NCBI RefSeq assembly: GCF_003003795.1
Contig: NZ_PVWK01000119.1
Coordinates: forward strand, 1-32,251
Direction: 5' to 3'
DNA length: 32,251 nt
Source of the DNA: Stenomitos frigidus ULC18
GTDB taxonomy: Bacteria > Cyanobacteriota > Cyanobacteriia > Leptolyngbyales > Leptolyngbyaceae
A model generated the notes under the pieces. The model worked only from the letters and a program-made list of their open reading frames with translations, was not told the DNA's origin and did not search any database. Shown in pieces: positions 8,593 through 15,765 of the stretch; position 1 is the stretch's first letter; each line of letters begins with the position of its first letter. The position numbers and the translations under genes were made by a program.

Positions 8593-8967
8593 ATGTCTAA
8601 ACAAGGACTGATCGATGCCGCTATCACAGCAGCGTCGATCGCTACTTTTCTGGCCGCTGACGCTGATCCCGCCAGTGCTGATGAGTATGAGAGCGCTTCT
8701 GATCACGAGCAACTGCTGAATCTAGCGGGTGAAATTCGACAGATTAAGTACAACAATCTCCACGCCACACTACAGGTAACGTCTAGAGATCACGTCTGGG
8801 TAATCATTTTGCCGCCATCGTCACAGTTGCAGCAGCCTGATTTGTTAGGCGGGGTACTCCATGTTGGGCAACACATTAGCCTGCTTGGCTATCGGGATCA
8901 TCGCAGCGCCTATGAGTTGTGGGCAGAGCAAGTCGTGGTCGGCGATCGCACCATTGAATTGCGTTGA
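8593..8967 (+). CDS. small protein with N-terminal hydrophobic segment, unknown function
   Basis: 124 residues. The N-terminus has a short hydrophobic helix (about 5-22, AITAASIATFLAA) followed by ADADPASADEYE, which could be a weak signal peptide with an Ala-rich cleavage region. The remainder (about 45-124) alternates hydrophobic residues in several strands (HATLQVT, HVWVIILP, QHISLLGYR, YELWAEQVVVGD), a pattern reminiscent of a small beta-barrel such as an OB fold; this is inference. ATG 8593 has TAGGAG about 11 bp upstream. htrA begins 145 bp downstream on the same strand, separated by tandem repeats. Confidence 0.65.
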   Translation: MSKQGLIDAAITAASIATFLAADADPASADEYESASDHEQLLNLAGEIRQIKYNNLHATLQVTSRDHVWVIILPPSSQLQQPDLLGGVLHVGQHISLLGYRDHRSAYELWAEQVVVGDRTIELR

Positions 8968-9032
8968 AGCCCTGGGGTTGCGATAGTGCATCGGCTGGGT
9001 CGATCGCGCAGGAGCATCAGGTTGATCAACCC

Positions 9033-9080
9033 AAGCAAAGACAAGTCCAAGCAAAGACAAGTCCAAGCAAAGACAAGTAA
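9033..9080. repeat. three tandem 16-bp repeats upstream of htrA
   Basis: AAGCAAAGACAAGTCC is repeated head to tail three times (9033-9048, 9049-9064, 9065-9080; the last copy ends in AA). A fourth partial unit AAACAAGC follows. The array ends 32 bp before the htrA start, so it lies in the promoter or 5' leader. Confidence 0.9.
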
Positions 9081-9112
9081 AAACAAGCATTTCTTTCATT
9101 AGGAACCGTGCC

Positions 9113-10270
9113 ATGTCTCACCCTTCTTCCTTTAAGCCTTCCGTTAAAGCGCTCTCACTCTTTTCTATGGGTGCTTTAGGTGGATTGCTCGTCGGTACGC
9201 AGTTTCTGCCAACCAATGCCTCTCAAACGCAGCAGCCAGCTACCCAGTCCATAGCACAGGTACCCGCGGCACAGATGCCAACAGCGCCAGTGCTATCCAA
9301 GCCAGTGACAAGTCCTGATGACAACTTTATTTCGGCAGTGGTAGACAAAACGGGTGCTGCTGTTGTCCGTATTGATTCTTCTCGCACCCTCAGGAGTCGA
9401 AGGACCCAAGCGAATCGAGTTGTACGGGGCACGGGCTCTGGTTTCATCATCAAGGCGGACGGTCTGGTGTTGACGAACGCTCATGTTGTCGATGGTGCTA
9501 GCAGCGTGACCGTCACGTTGAAAGATGGGCGCGAGCTCGCAGGGAAGGTATTGGGTAAAGATGAACTGACGGATGTCGCTGTGGTGAAAATTCAGGCAAC
9601 AAACTTACCAGCTGTGGCGATCGGTAACTCGGAACAAATTAAGCCGGGTGAATGGGCGATCGCGATCGGCAATCCGCTTGGTCTAGATAATACCGTAACG
9701 GCTGGGATCATCAGCGGCACGGGACGCTCTAGCGGCACGATCGGGGCACCTGACAAGCGCGTCAGTTTCATCCAGACCGATGCAGCCATTAATCCTGGTA
9801 ACTCTGGTGGACCGTTGCTAAATCAAAAAGGGCAGGTCATTGGCATGAATACTGCCATCATCGGGGGTGCTCAGGGGCTGGGCTTTGCGATCCCAATCAA
9901 TCAGGCGCAGCGAGTCGCCAACCAGTTGATCGCCAGCGGTAAAGCCGAACACCCCTATCTCGGTGTTCAAATGACCAACCTTACCGCCGCTACCAAAGAC
10001 GCATTGAACCAAGATTCTGAATTGGGTGTGACCGTCAAAGCCGACCAGGGTGTTGTGATCGTCGGTATTGCTCGCAGTTCGCCTGCTGCCAGTGCTGGAC
10101 TAAAAGCTGGGGATGTGATCCAGGCTGTAAATGGGCGATCGGTGAAGACAGCGGACGATGTGCAGCAGGTGGTTGAAGCCAGCAAGATTGGTACCAGCTT
10201 ACCCATTCAAATCAATCGGGGTGGTCAGAACATCACCCTATCGGTTAGTCCGGGAGCGTTTCCAACTTAG
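9113..10270 (+). CDS. HtrA/Deg-family trypsin-like serine protease with PDZ domain
   Basis: Envelope protease/chaperone that degrades misfolded proteins under heat and light stress (known of the family). 385 residues: an N-terminal hydrophobic anchor or signal (about 12-30), a Gln/Ala/Pro-rich linker (36-65), the trypsin-like domain (about 70-275) and one PDZ domain (about 280-380). The catalytic triad is complete: H124 (TNAHVV), D154 (LTDVAVV) and S231 (GNSGGPL). One PDZ domain and this length fit the cyanobacterial HtrA/HhoA/HhoB trio; I do not choose among them. AGGA about 9 bp upstream supports ATG 9113. The leader carries a 3 x 16-bp tandem repeat. Confidence 0.96.
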   Translation: MSHPSSFKPSVKALSLFSMGALGGLLVGTQFLPTNASQTQQPATQSIAQVPAAQMPTAPVLSKPVTSPDDNFISAVVDKTGAAVVRIDSSRTLRSRRTQANRVVRGTGSGFIIKADGLVLTNAHVVDGASSVTVTLKDGRELAGKVLGKDELTDVAVVKIQATNLPAVAIGNSEQIKPGEWAIAIGNPLGLDNTVTAGIISGTGRSSGTIGAPDKRVSFIQTDAAINPGNSGGPLLNQKGQVIGMNTAIIGGAQGLGFAIPINQAQRVANQLIASGKAEHPYLGVQMTNLTAATKDALNQDSELGVTVKADQGVVIVGIARSSPAASAGLKAGDVIQAVNGRSVKTADDVQQVVEASKIGTSLPIQINRGGQNITLSVSPGAFPT

Positions 10271-10298
10271 ACGCGATCGCTCAAGCATTAGTCGGCAG

Positions 10299-10325
10299 GT
10301 AAGGGCGCATGGCCTGCGCCCCTAC
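10299..10325. terminator. palindromic repeat after htrA
   Basis: GTAAGGGCGCA / TGCGCCCCTAC arms (one mismatch) around a 5-nt loop, 28 bp after the htrA stop. It resembles the dispersed GTAGGGGCGCA-type cyanobacterial palindrome. It could end htrA transcription, though no T run follows. Confidence 0.6.
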
Positions 10326-10461
10326 GGGGAATGTGGGAGTGATTAAATTCTTGTTCCTCAGACTCAAGAGCCTCGCCGAGAAATTCGGTTTTTGCGTCGT
10401 TCTTGTTGAACCGATGCACACATCATGGCGTCAAATCATTGTTAATCCAAGGAGTTAACCC

Positions 10462-11049
10462 ATGCCCACGACTCAGCAGTCCGACAGCTCGCCTACGCCC
10501 AAGCGCAATAAAACCACCGCTCAACGCTTATGGTTTGTGCATTGGCTGATGGCAGCGTTCTATCTCTTGCTGTTTGCAAGCGGGCTTTATATGACCGGTC
10601 TATCCAGAGAAGTCTCTTACCGGGGATCGCTCTACGGTTTACACAAAACGCTGGGCGTGGTCGTGATGAGTTTACTGTTGGCAAGAATTTCGGTGCTGCT
10701 GAGCGTGGTGCTGCACAAATATCGACGTCGCTTGCCCAAAACCACGCTTCGCTGGTGGCGAATGTTTGCACTTCATGTCGCACTTTACACGTTCATGCTG
10801 CTCGTCCCACTAAGTGGCTATCTCTTTTCAAATGCTAATGCCAAAGATGTAGTTCTTTGGGGCACAAATATTATTCTACCGCCCCTGGTTGGTGCCGATA
10901 AAGGGTTGGCTGAATTCGGTCGCAGTGCACACTTTTGGTTGAGCTACACATTTTTGGCATTTATTGCACTACATGCCTTAGAACAGCGACGCTACCTATA
11001 TGCAATGTTACGTCGTTCTTATAGCGCGATCGCCAAAATAACCGCCTAG
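10462..11049 (+). CDS. cytochrome b561-family membrane protein
   Basis: Di-haem b-type membrane electron-transfer protein of the bacterial b561/YceJ type. 195 residues with four predicted membrane helices (about 24-46, 60-83, 102-123, 155-175). Histidines suited to bis-His haem ligation are H27 (VHWLM), H61 (LHKTLG), H105 (ALHVALY) and H171 (IALHALEQ), with H157 as an alternative. The N-terminal 20 residues are polar and probably cytosolic. AAGGAG lies just upstream of ATG 10462. The electron donor and acceptor are not evident from the neighbours (htrA and comFB). Family call is confident; partner is unknown. Confidence 0.9.
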   Translation: MPTTQQSDSSPTPKRNKTTAQRLWFVHWLMAAFYLLLFASGLYMTGLSREVSYRGSLYGLHKTLGVVVMSLLLARISVLLSVVLHKYRRRLPKTTLRWWRMFALHVALYTFMLLVPLSGYLFSNANAKDVVLWGTNIILPPLVGADKGLAEFGRSAHFWLSYTFLAFIALHALEQRRYLYAMLRRSYSAIAKITA

Positions 11050-11456
11050 AAACTACCAACCAAAGAACAAGCCAGTGTCCGTTTGAGAACGGCACGTGGT
11101 GGAGACGCATCGTAGGCTAACGAAAGACTGTACAGCTTTGGGGCTTTAGACTTTAGGGCTATAGATTGTACGGGAAGCAAGCGGCAAATGGCAGGGTAAG
11201 TTCGCAACAGCTTTGTTACAGATATGCTTGAACATTATCCGTTTGAGCTGTTATTTTTTCTAACAAAGAATTGCCTCCGCCTTTACCAAGTTTTGTGAGC
11301 AAATAGACTTCATGACTAGTCATGGTGGATGTCTCAGTGGCAGCTAAGATATACTACATATCTAAACTGATTGATTTTCACACCGCCTCAAGTCACTGAG
11401 AAAACTCTTTGTCACTTTTAAGCTCCTGCTTAGCCCTTTCGTTCCTGGAAATCGTC
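11050..11456. other. intergenic region upstream of comFB
   Basis: No gene is visible in about 400 bp. The left half has degenerate CTTTAG-type repeats (11130-11165). The right half contains a perfect 14-bp palindrome (11311-11324) and a dyad overlapping TATACT (11347-11363), which look like the comFB control region. Confidence 0.5.
11311..11363 (+). promoter_or_regulatory. candidate comFB promoter with upstream palindrome
   Basis: CATGACTAGTCATG (11311-11324) is a perfect palindrome. TATACT (11350-11355) is a good -10 box inside a second dyad, AGATAT-5 bp-ATATCT. If transcription starts near 11361, the palindrome is centred at about -43, where a class II activator would bind; there is no good -35 box. 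By eye only. Confidence 0.35.
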
Positions 11457-11960
11457 ATGAGTACTATGCAGCACAAACCTGCCCAGACTTACCGTAACGT
11501 TATGGAGTCTCTAGTTGTTGAAGAAGTTGAGAAACAGCTTCAGAAGTTGCCTGCAAAGGTGAGCAGCTATGTTAACAAGGCAGAAGTCATTGCCTATGCG
11601 TTGAATCGTCTACCGGCGCTTTACGCCACAAGTGAAAAAGGCTGGGAGCAGCAAGTTATTCGAGCACGACGAGAGTTGGGCAACCAGATTTTGGCAGCCG
11701 TGCGACAGGCGATCGCAGCTGTACAGCGAGACCCCCTTCGAGCGGTTGTGCCGCTAAAAATTGGTGCCGAGCAAGAGTCACAGGTGGTATTGCAAGAATT
11801 GAAAGAATTATTAGGACAGGAAGAACTGTCCTGGCGTAACGTAGTGGATGGAGTTGAAAACGCCCTGATCCGCACCGCCCGTGGAGAAGTGACCTGGCGT
11901 AAACGAGGCAATGCAGCAGCCCAACGCAATGAGTGGCACGACAGCCGATACTATCTATAA
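11457..11960 (+). CDS. ComFB-family (late competence development) protein
   Basis: 167 residues. The segment YRNVMESLVVEEVEKQLQKLPAKVSSYVNKAEVIAYALNRLPALYATSEKGW is a clear ComFB domain (about residues 10-95). ComFB-type proteins in cyanobacteria have been reported as cyclic-dinucleotide receptors linked to motility and pilus functions, so a signalling role is plausible but inferred. The C-terminal 60 residues are a helical extension (VVLQELKELLGQEELSWRNVVDGVENALIRTARGEVTWRKRG). ATG 11457 is preferred over a TTG 48 bp upstream, whose extra residues look non-conserved. The 3' end overlaps the next gene in another frame. Confidence 0.88.
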   Translation: MSTMQHKPAQTYRNVMESLVVEEVEKQLQKLPAKVSSYVNKAEVIAYALNRLPALYATSEKGWEQQVIRARRELGNQILAAVRQAIAAVQRDPLRAVVPLKIGAEQESQVVLQELKELLGQEELSWRNVVDGVENALIRTARGEVTWRKRGNAAAQRNEWHDSRYYL

Positions 11961-12681
11961 ACGTTTGTGGATCAAAGGCGATAGACCGTTGAGAAAACTG
12001 CTGCCAGCGGTCTCGATTGCCGTGTTTACTGTCACTGCAAGTTTCGGCTGTGTTGCCAGCGTGCACGACAGCGCGATCGCGGCTGAGGTCACTCCTTCTG
12101 ATGCTAGTGCCAATCTCCAGCCTGATCGGGAGCCTCTGGATCTGGACGCTTTGGATCCAGCCAAGACCCCGGCCGGATTGATCACAGCCGCTCGTATTTC
12201 TCTGACTCGACTGACAATTCCCAGCCTTTGGTGGCTGCAAACCCAGATTGCCAGCGAAGATGCCTACGGCAGTAAACTTCTGGCAGATTGGCTAGCGTAT
12301 CCCAACAGTGGCAATCGCCCTGGTCGCGTTGATCTGGTGGTCAATCGACAGTTTTGGAGTTTGCTTGATTACCTTGATCGCTATGCATTTATTCACGTGT
12401 TTGGCGAAGCCGCTCGTGATTATGGTTACAACGTCCGGGTGTTTGATGGACAGGCAACGCTGTTAGGCGCTTCGACTTGTGACTTCAGCAACGTCAGCAT
12501 TGACGCTTTGCAAAAAAGGCAGCTAGCCGAGCGAGCAAACCCGTCTGATCGCGTGCCCTTTGACATAAACGCCATTGCCTGTAGCATTTTGCTCGATTCT
12601 TCAGGCAAAGGAGGCCTCAGAGGTGGCTCTAGACAACCTGGCGCAGGTGCTGCCAAAGCGCTTGATATTCTTCAGCCGTAG
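11911..12681 (+). CDS. exported protein of unknown function
   Basis: 256 residues from ATG 11911; ATG 11929 and TTG 11965 are alternative starts, the last removing the overlap with comFB. A hydrophobic segment (LLPAVSIAVFTVTASFGC) with a lipobox-like cysteine suggests a secreted or lipid-anchored protein. The mature part contains SLTRLTIPSLWWLQTQI, WLAYPNSGNRPGRVDLVVNRQFWSLLDYLDRY and ARDYGYNVRVFDGQ, which look strongly conserved and probably belong to a cyanobacteria-wide family, but I cannot name a function. The last 17 codons run antisense over the 3' end of the lipoprotein gene. The tail GKGGLRGGSRQPGAGAAKA is low-complexity and may be a late extension. Confidence 0.78.
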   Translation: MQQPNAMSGTTADTIYKRLWIKGDRPLRKLLPAVSIAVFTVTASFGCVASVHDSAIAAEVTPSDASANLQPDREPLDLDALDPAKTPAGLITAARISLTRLTIPSLWWLQTQIASEDAYGSKLLADWLAYPNSGNRPGRVDLVVNRQFWSLLDYLDRYAFIHVFGEAARDYGYNVRVFDGQATLLGASTCDFSNVSIDALQKRQLAERANPSDRVPFDINAIACSILLDSSGKGGLRGGSRQPGAGAAKALDILQP

Positions 12682-13846
12682 CGCGATCGAGCGGTTTGAG
12701 AAATTCGCTTGACTGCCGGATGGCAGCAACTGGTAAGAGCAACGAGTTTTGGCGCAAGGCGTCAGGCAAGTTTGCTAGAGGCATTTCTAGCACAGCTGGC
12801 GAAGCGGCTCGACTGATTAGTGAGAGCTGCGTTGCGATTTCAGGACGCCAACAAAAGCTGATCCAATGAGCGATCAGAGAAGAGAGTTCAGGCCTGGCGG
12901 CAGTGGGACGTACCCAAAGATCGGCCCACAGCGCAGTGCCTGCTTTGGGTACGATGGCTGCAATGGTTTGATTGCGTTGAGTCAACGGCAAAATGTCTGT
13001 TGACCACCCAACAGCGAGCCAGGTATCGCCTAGCAGCAATGGTTGCAGGTAGGCATCGGAGCTGTAAAGCTTGACTTGCTGATTCAGCGCTGTTAATTCA
13101 GCCTTCAGCTGAGACACTGCCTGTAAGTTGGTAGTGTTGTAAGATTTCCCCAGTTTTTTAAGCGTTAAACCGATGACTTCACGCGGTTGATCCAGGAGAG
13201 AGAGGTGTCCTCGCAGATCCGATCGCCACAAGTCTGACCAATCTGTTGGTGGCTGCAATCCCTTCTCTTTGAAAATATCTTGGCGATAAGCAATGACGGT
13301 ACTACCCCAACGATACGGTGCTGCCCAGACGCGAACGGGTGTTTCTGCCGATGCTCTCCTTGTCACCAGTGCTTGCCATTCGGACGGTAGCTGTTCCCAT
13401 CCTTGCCACTGCGTTGGGTCGAGTGGCTGAATCAACTCTTGTTGGATGGCTTTTTCTAGCCAGTAATCACCCAGCGTGACCAGATCGGGCACGGCAGTAC
13501 TGGTACGCTTGCCAACGAACGGAACCCAACTGAACCAACCGGACGCATTCACCTGTCCTTGACGCTTCCAGGTTTGCAGTTGTTCAAAGAGCTGTAACAA
13601 CTGTGGCTCGATCGCGACATCCAGGGCTCCAGCGGTCGAAGTTTGTTGCAGATACTTACGAAACGCCACTACAAGCTGTGGTGGAATTGAGCCATTGAGC
13701 ACACGTAAACTAAGCGTCTGGCCGTTTTGCCCAGAGCACCCCATAAGGAGATTACTAAGGGTAAGACCGATCGCACCTGTCAGAAAAGAACGGCGATTGA
13801 AGGGATGGAGTGTGGTGTGTGAGGGCTGAGTCGAAAGACGGTTCAT
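12629..13846 (-). CDS. Tat-type lipoprotein, ABC-transporter extracellular solute-binding protein (polyamine/PotD-like)
   Basis: 405 residues. The N-terminus has the twin-arginine motif NRRSFLTG, a hydrophobic stretch and the lipobox LLMGC, so it should be a Tat-exported lipoprotein. The body has the periplasmic-binding-protein type II layout, with segments typical of PotD-like proteins: PYRWGSTVIAYRQDIF, PPTDWSDLWRSDLRGHLSLLDQPREVIGLTLKKLG and LAVGWSTDILPL. The ligand cannot be predicted. No permease or ATPase genes are adjacent. I chose ATG 13846 over an upstream ATG at 13990 because the Tat signal starts there and it lies 4 bp after the preceding stop. It is probably cotranscribed with the CpcS-like gene. 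Confidence 0.88.
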   Translation of the reverse strand: MNRLSTQPSHTTLHPFNRRSFLTGAIGLTLSNLLMGCSGQNGQTLSLRVLNGSIPPQLVVAFRKYLQQTSTAGALDVAIEPQLLQLFEQLQTWKRQGQVNASGWFSWVPFVGKRTSTAVPDLVTLGDYWLEKAIQQELIQPLDPTQWQGWEQLPSEWQALVTRRASAETPVRVWAAPYRWGSTVIAYRQDIFKEKGLQPPTDWSDLWRSDLRGHLSLLDQPREVIGLTLKKLGKSYNTTNLQAVSQLKAELTALNQQVKLYSSDAYLQPLLLGDTWLAVGWSTDILPLTQRNQTIAAIVPKAGTALWADLWVRPTAARPELSSLIAHWISFCWRPEIATQLSLISRAASPAVLEMPLANLPDALRQNSLLLPVAAIRQSSEFLKPLDRATAEEYQALWQHLRQVV

Positions 13847-13850
13847 GAAG

Positions 13851-14501
13851 CTATGCCACCTGCTTGCGTTCAACACCAAACCCAACGAGATCAATGATGG
13901 TGGGTGGCTCATTGGCTTCGGGCCGTTGGTAGGTGACAATCGTCCGAAGCCGCAGATCAGGGGCAATGATGCGCATCTGATCGACTGCAACTGATCGCCG
14001 ATAATAGGTGGTCATTTCAAGCGTCTGGCGAGTCGGCTGGTAGGTAAAACGCCCCGCAATCGCGCCCACTTCGGAATACCCCTCATCGCGGAGATAAAAG
14101 CCCTGGATCGCTTCTCCCAATGGTTCCGCCACAACCTGCGCCGCGATCGGCAGTGGTGGGGTAGCCACTGGCTGTGTGATCGTGAGGTAGTGATCGGGAA
14201 CAAACAACGCTTTGAGGCTCATGGAAACCTGCTCACCTTTTTCGGAACGGGTGTCAAACGCGATCGCAAAACCAGGGCAAAGAGTCTCCTCATCTGCTAG
14301 CTTTACCGTGTCTAAAGGTAGTGCTTGGATCGCCGCGCTGGATTGAGACGAGAGGATCTGTTGCTTGTCTGCGGTCGTCAGTGAATCGACGCGGAACTCT
14401 GTGTACGACCGTTCAACCTCACCGCGCAGCGTGGAATGGTAGGTTCTCTCAGTGGTCCACAGCCCTGTGCAGGTGGTAAAAAAATCTTGAAAGTTTAGCA
14501 T
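13851..14501 (-). CDS. CpcS/CpeS-family phycobiliprotein lyase
   Basis: 216 residues. Lyases of this family attach phycocyanobilin to conserved cysteines of phycobiliproteins; they have a lipocalin-like beta-barrel fold. The N-terminus NFQDFFTTCTGLWTTERTYHSTLRGEVERSYTEF is the CpcS/CpeS signature. The C-terminal half has the typical GFYLRDEGYSE, AGRFTYQPTRQTLEMTTYYRRSVAVDQMRI and LRLRTIVTYQRP blocks. It is slightly longer than classic CpcS, owing to a central insertion. Phycobilisome genes are not adjacent, which is normal. The lipoprotein gene starts 4 bp after its stop; the functional reason for that pairing is unclear. Confidence 0.88.
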   Translation of the reverse strand: MLNFQDFFTTCTGLWTTERTYHSTLRGEVERSYTEFRVDSLTTADKQQILSSQSSAAIQALPLDTVKLADEETLCPGFAIAFDTRSEKGEQVSMSLKALFVPDHYLTITQPVATPPLPIAAQVVAEPLGEAIQGFYLRDEGYSEVGAIAGRFTYQPTRQTLEMTTYYRRSVAVDQMRIIAPDLRLRTIVTYQRPEANEPPTIIDLVGFGVERKQVA

Positions 14502-15118
14502 TTCTCGTTAAAAACCTGACTGAATAAACCCTTTTTTAGCAATTGTTGTTGTAGAAATTACTACCGACTCGATCGAGGGAGCGCTACTAAGAGTTTGCCT
14601 CTCCTCCGCTGCTCATTGCTTCAAACTAACTATAGCAAGCCTCCATGACCTGCAACACAGAAAAAGTTGGTGGCGATCAGTCATCAGTGAAGGCATTAAT
14701 CCACAGCAAGCAAGTGATCTTTACACGGCAACGCAAGCCTCAGCCATTGCCCACTATGTAAAATTAACGCGAGATGAATGCCTGTTATTAACAGCAATCC
14801 ATGCCTAAAATCAAACCATTTTGTAAGCAATCATCTGCTTTAGCGTGCACTCACAGATTGAGGACGCAGGCAGCGAAACCGTAGGGTGAGATCGTGCGTT
14901 TCTCTGCATAATGCATGAGAATGCGTAGAAATTAATCGGGTTTTTGCAGTTTAGCCCTTGCGTGAAAATGGGCTCTAAACTCGTTTGACGCAGCTTGAGC
15001 GCATCCTATACCCTCTCGGCTACGAAATTCAAAGGTTAAATGATTCAGGAATAACCTCGATTAACGCAAAGAACTCTTTAGAATAGCTGCCAGACGTTAG
15101 GGCGAATTGGGGCACTGA
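14502..15118. other. 617-bp region without a conventional gene
   Basis: No standard ORF above 60 codons with a start codon. The left part (14524-14805) is an open frame lacking ATG/GTG/TTG, described separately. The right part has a bulged inverted repeat, GTTTAG-CCC / GGGCTCTAAAC (14949-14980), of unknown role. I see no tRNA or recognisable ncRNA. Confidence 0.5.
14524..14808 (+). pseudogene. start-less open frame, possible gene remnant
   Basis: Frame open from just after TGA 14521 to TAA 14806 (94 codons) with no ATG, GTG or TTG. The C-terminal half reads like protein: SWWRSVISEGINPQQASDLY, then TATQASAIAHYVKLTRDECL and LLTAIHA before the stop. A CTG at 14650 would be the only plausible non-standard start. 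It could be a decayed gene, a gene with a non-canonical start, or chance. I recognise no family. Confidence 0.25.
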
Positions 15119-15493
15119 ATGGATACCCTGCAACAGCAGATCAATCTCATGAGTAAGAAAGTTGATGCTTTATATCAACTTATTGAGCAGCTCAGCAGCA
15201 AACTGTCGGATGTAGCCACTGAGTGCAAGTTTGGAGCCGATCAACTGCAGCACTCTGACAGCGGCTCAACGAATCACTATCGTTCCTATCAGCAATATGC
15301 TGGTCTTGATTCCAGTATGGAACACAAAGATGTTCTGGCTGATCACACGGGTATCGATTCAACGGCTCACAGCGGCGAAAGACAGCTTGCTCCAGAAGTT
15401 CAAGTGCAACGTCTGACGGCACAATTGACTGCTGCTTACAACAGAATTGCCGCACTAGAAGAGCAGTTGCTTTCTAGACGAATCCACAGCTAG
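15119..15493 (+). CDS. small protein with terminal coiled coils, unknown function
   Basis: 124 residues. The N-terminal 35 residues (QQQINLMSKKVDALYQLIEQLSSKLSDV) and the C-terminal 35 residues (PEVQVQRLTAQLTAAYNRIAALEEQLLSRRIHS) each show heptad spacing typical of coiled coils. They are joined by a polar linker rich in His, Ser, Asp and Gln (about 36-85). No membrane span or catalytic motif. The well-formed coils and codon use support a real gene; I think it is a conserved cyanobacterial hypothetical, perhaps a scaffold or oligomerising protein (inference). It stands alone, with a strong hairpin 14 bp after the stop. Confidence 0.7.
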   Translation: MDTLQQQINLMSKKVDALYQLIEQLSSKLSDVATECKFGADQLQHSDSGSTNHYRSYQQYAGLDSSMEHKDVLADHTGIDSTAHSGERQLAPEVQVQRLTAQLTAAYNRIAALEEQLLSRRIHS

Positions 15494-15506
15494 TAATCGA
15501 GTACAT

Positions 15507-15539
15507 GAGGTAGGGCTTGGCAATGCCAAGCCCTACCTC
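15507..15539. terminator. perfect 15-bp-arm hairpin after the coiled-coil gene
   Basis: GAGGTAGGGCTTGGC (15507-15521), loop AAT, then the exact reverse complement (15525-15539). It shares the GGCAATGCC core with the hairpin at 26329-26351, so it belongs to a dispersed palindrome family. It probably terminates or stabilises the upstream transcript; only a weak T run follows. A half copy of another palindrome (GTAGGGGGCGCACGG) is at 15608-15622. Confidence 0.75.
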
Positions 15540-15765
15540 GTATTGTTAAATGACTGATTCTATGTACTTGCTAAGGAAGCAGAATTAAATAACTCCGCCA
15601 TTCCTCCGTAGGGGGCGCACGGTCATCCCCTCCATCAAGACAAATTCTCGGCCTTGTTAAATCTGCAATCCTAAGCAGTCATCTCATTGTTTGGGGTGAG
15701 GTCAGCCATCACTCGTCAATGCTTCATCCACTGCTAGATGGTGATTTCTAGCAGCTGAGCGACAC

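Noticed and set aside
14949-14980. Rho-independent terminator or ncRNA in the 14.5-15.1 kb gap
   Set aside because: The inverted repeat has a bulge and no T run, and no transcript can be linked to it.
15600-15765. Decayed transposase fragment on the minus strand
   Set aside because: A few helix-turn-helix-like residues (QLLEIT, QWMKH) appear, but with several stops and no terminal inverted repeats; too weak to call.
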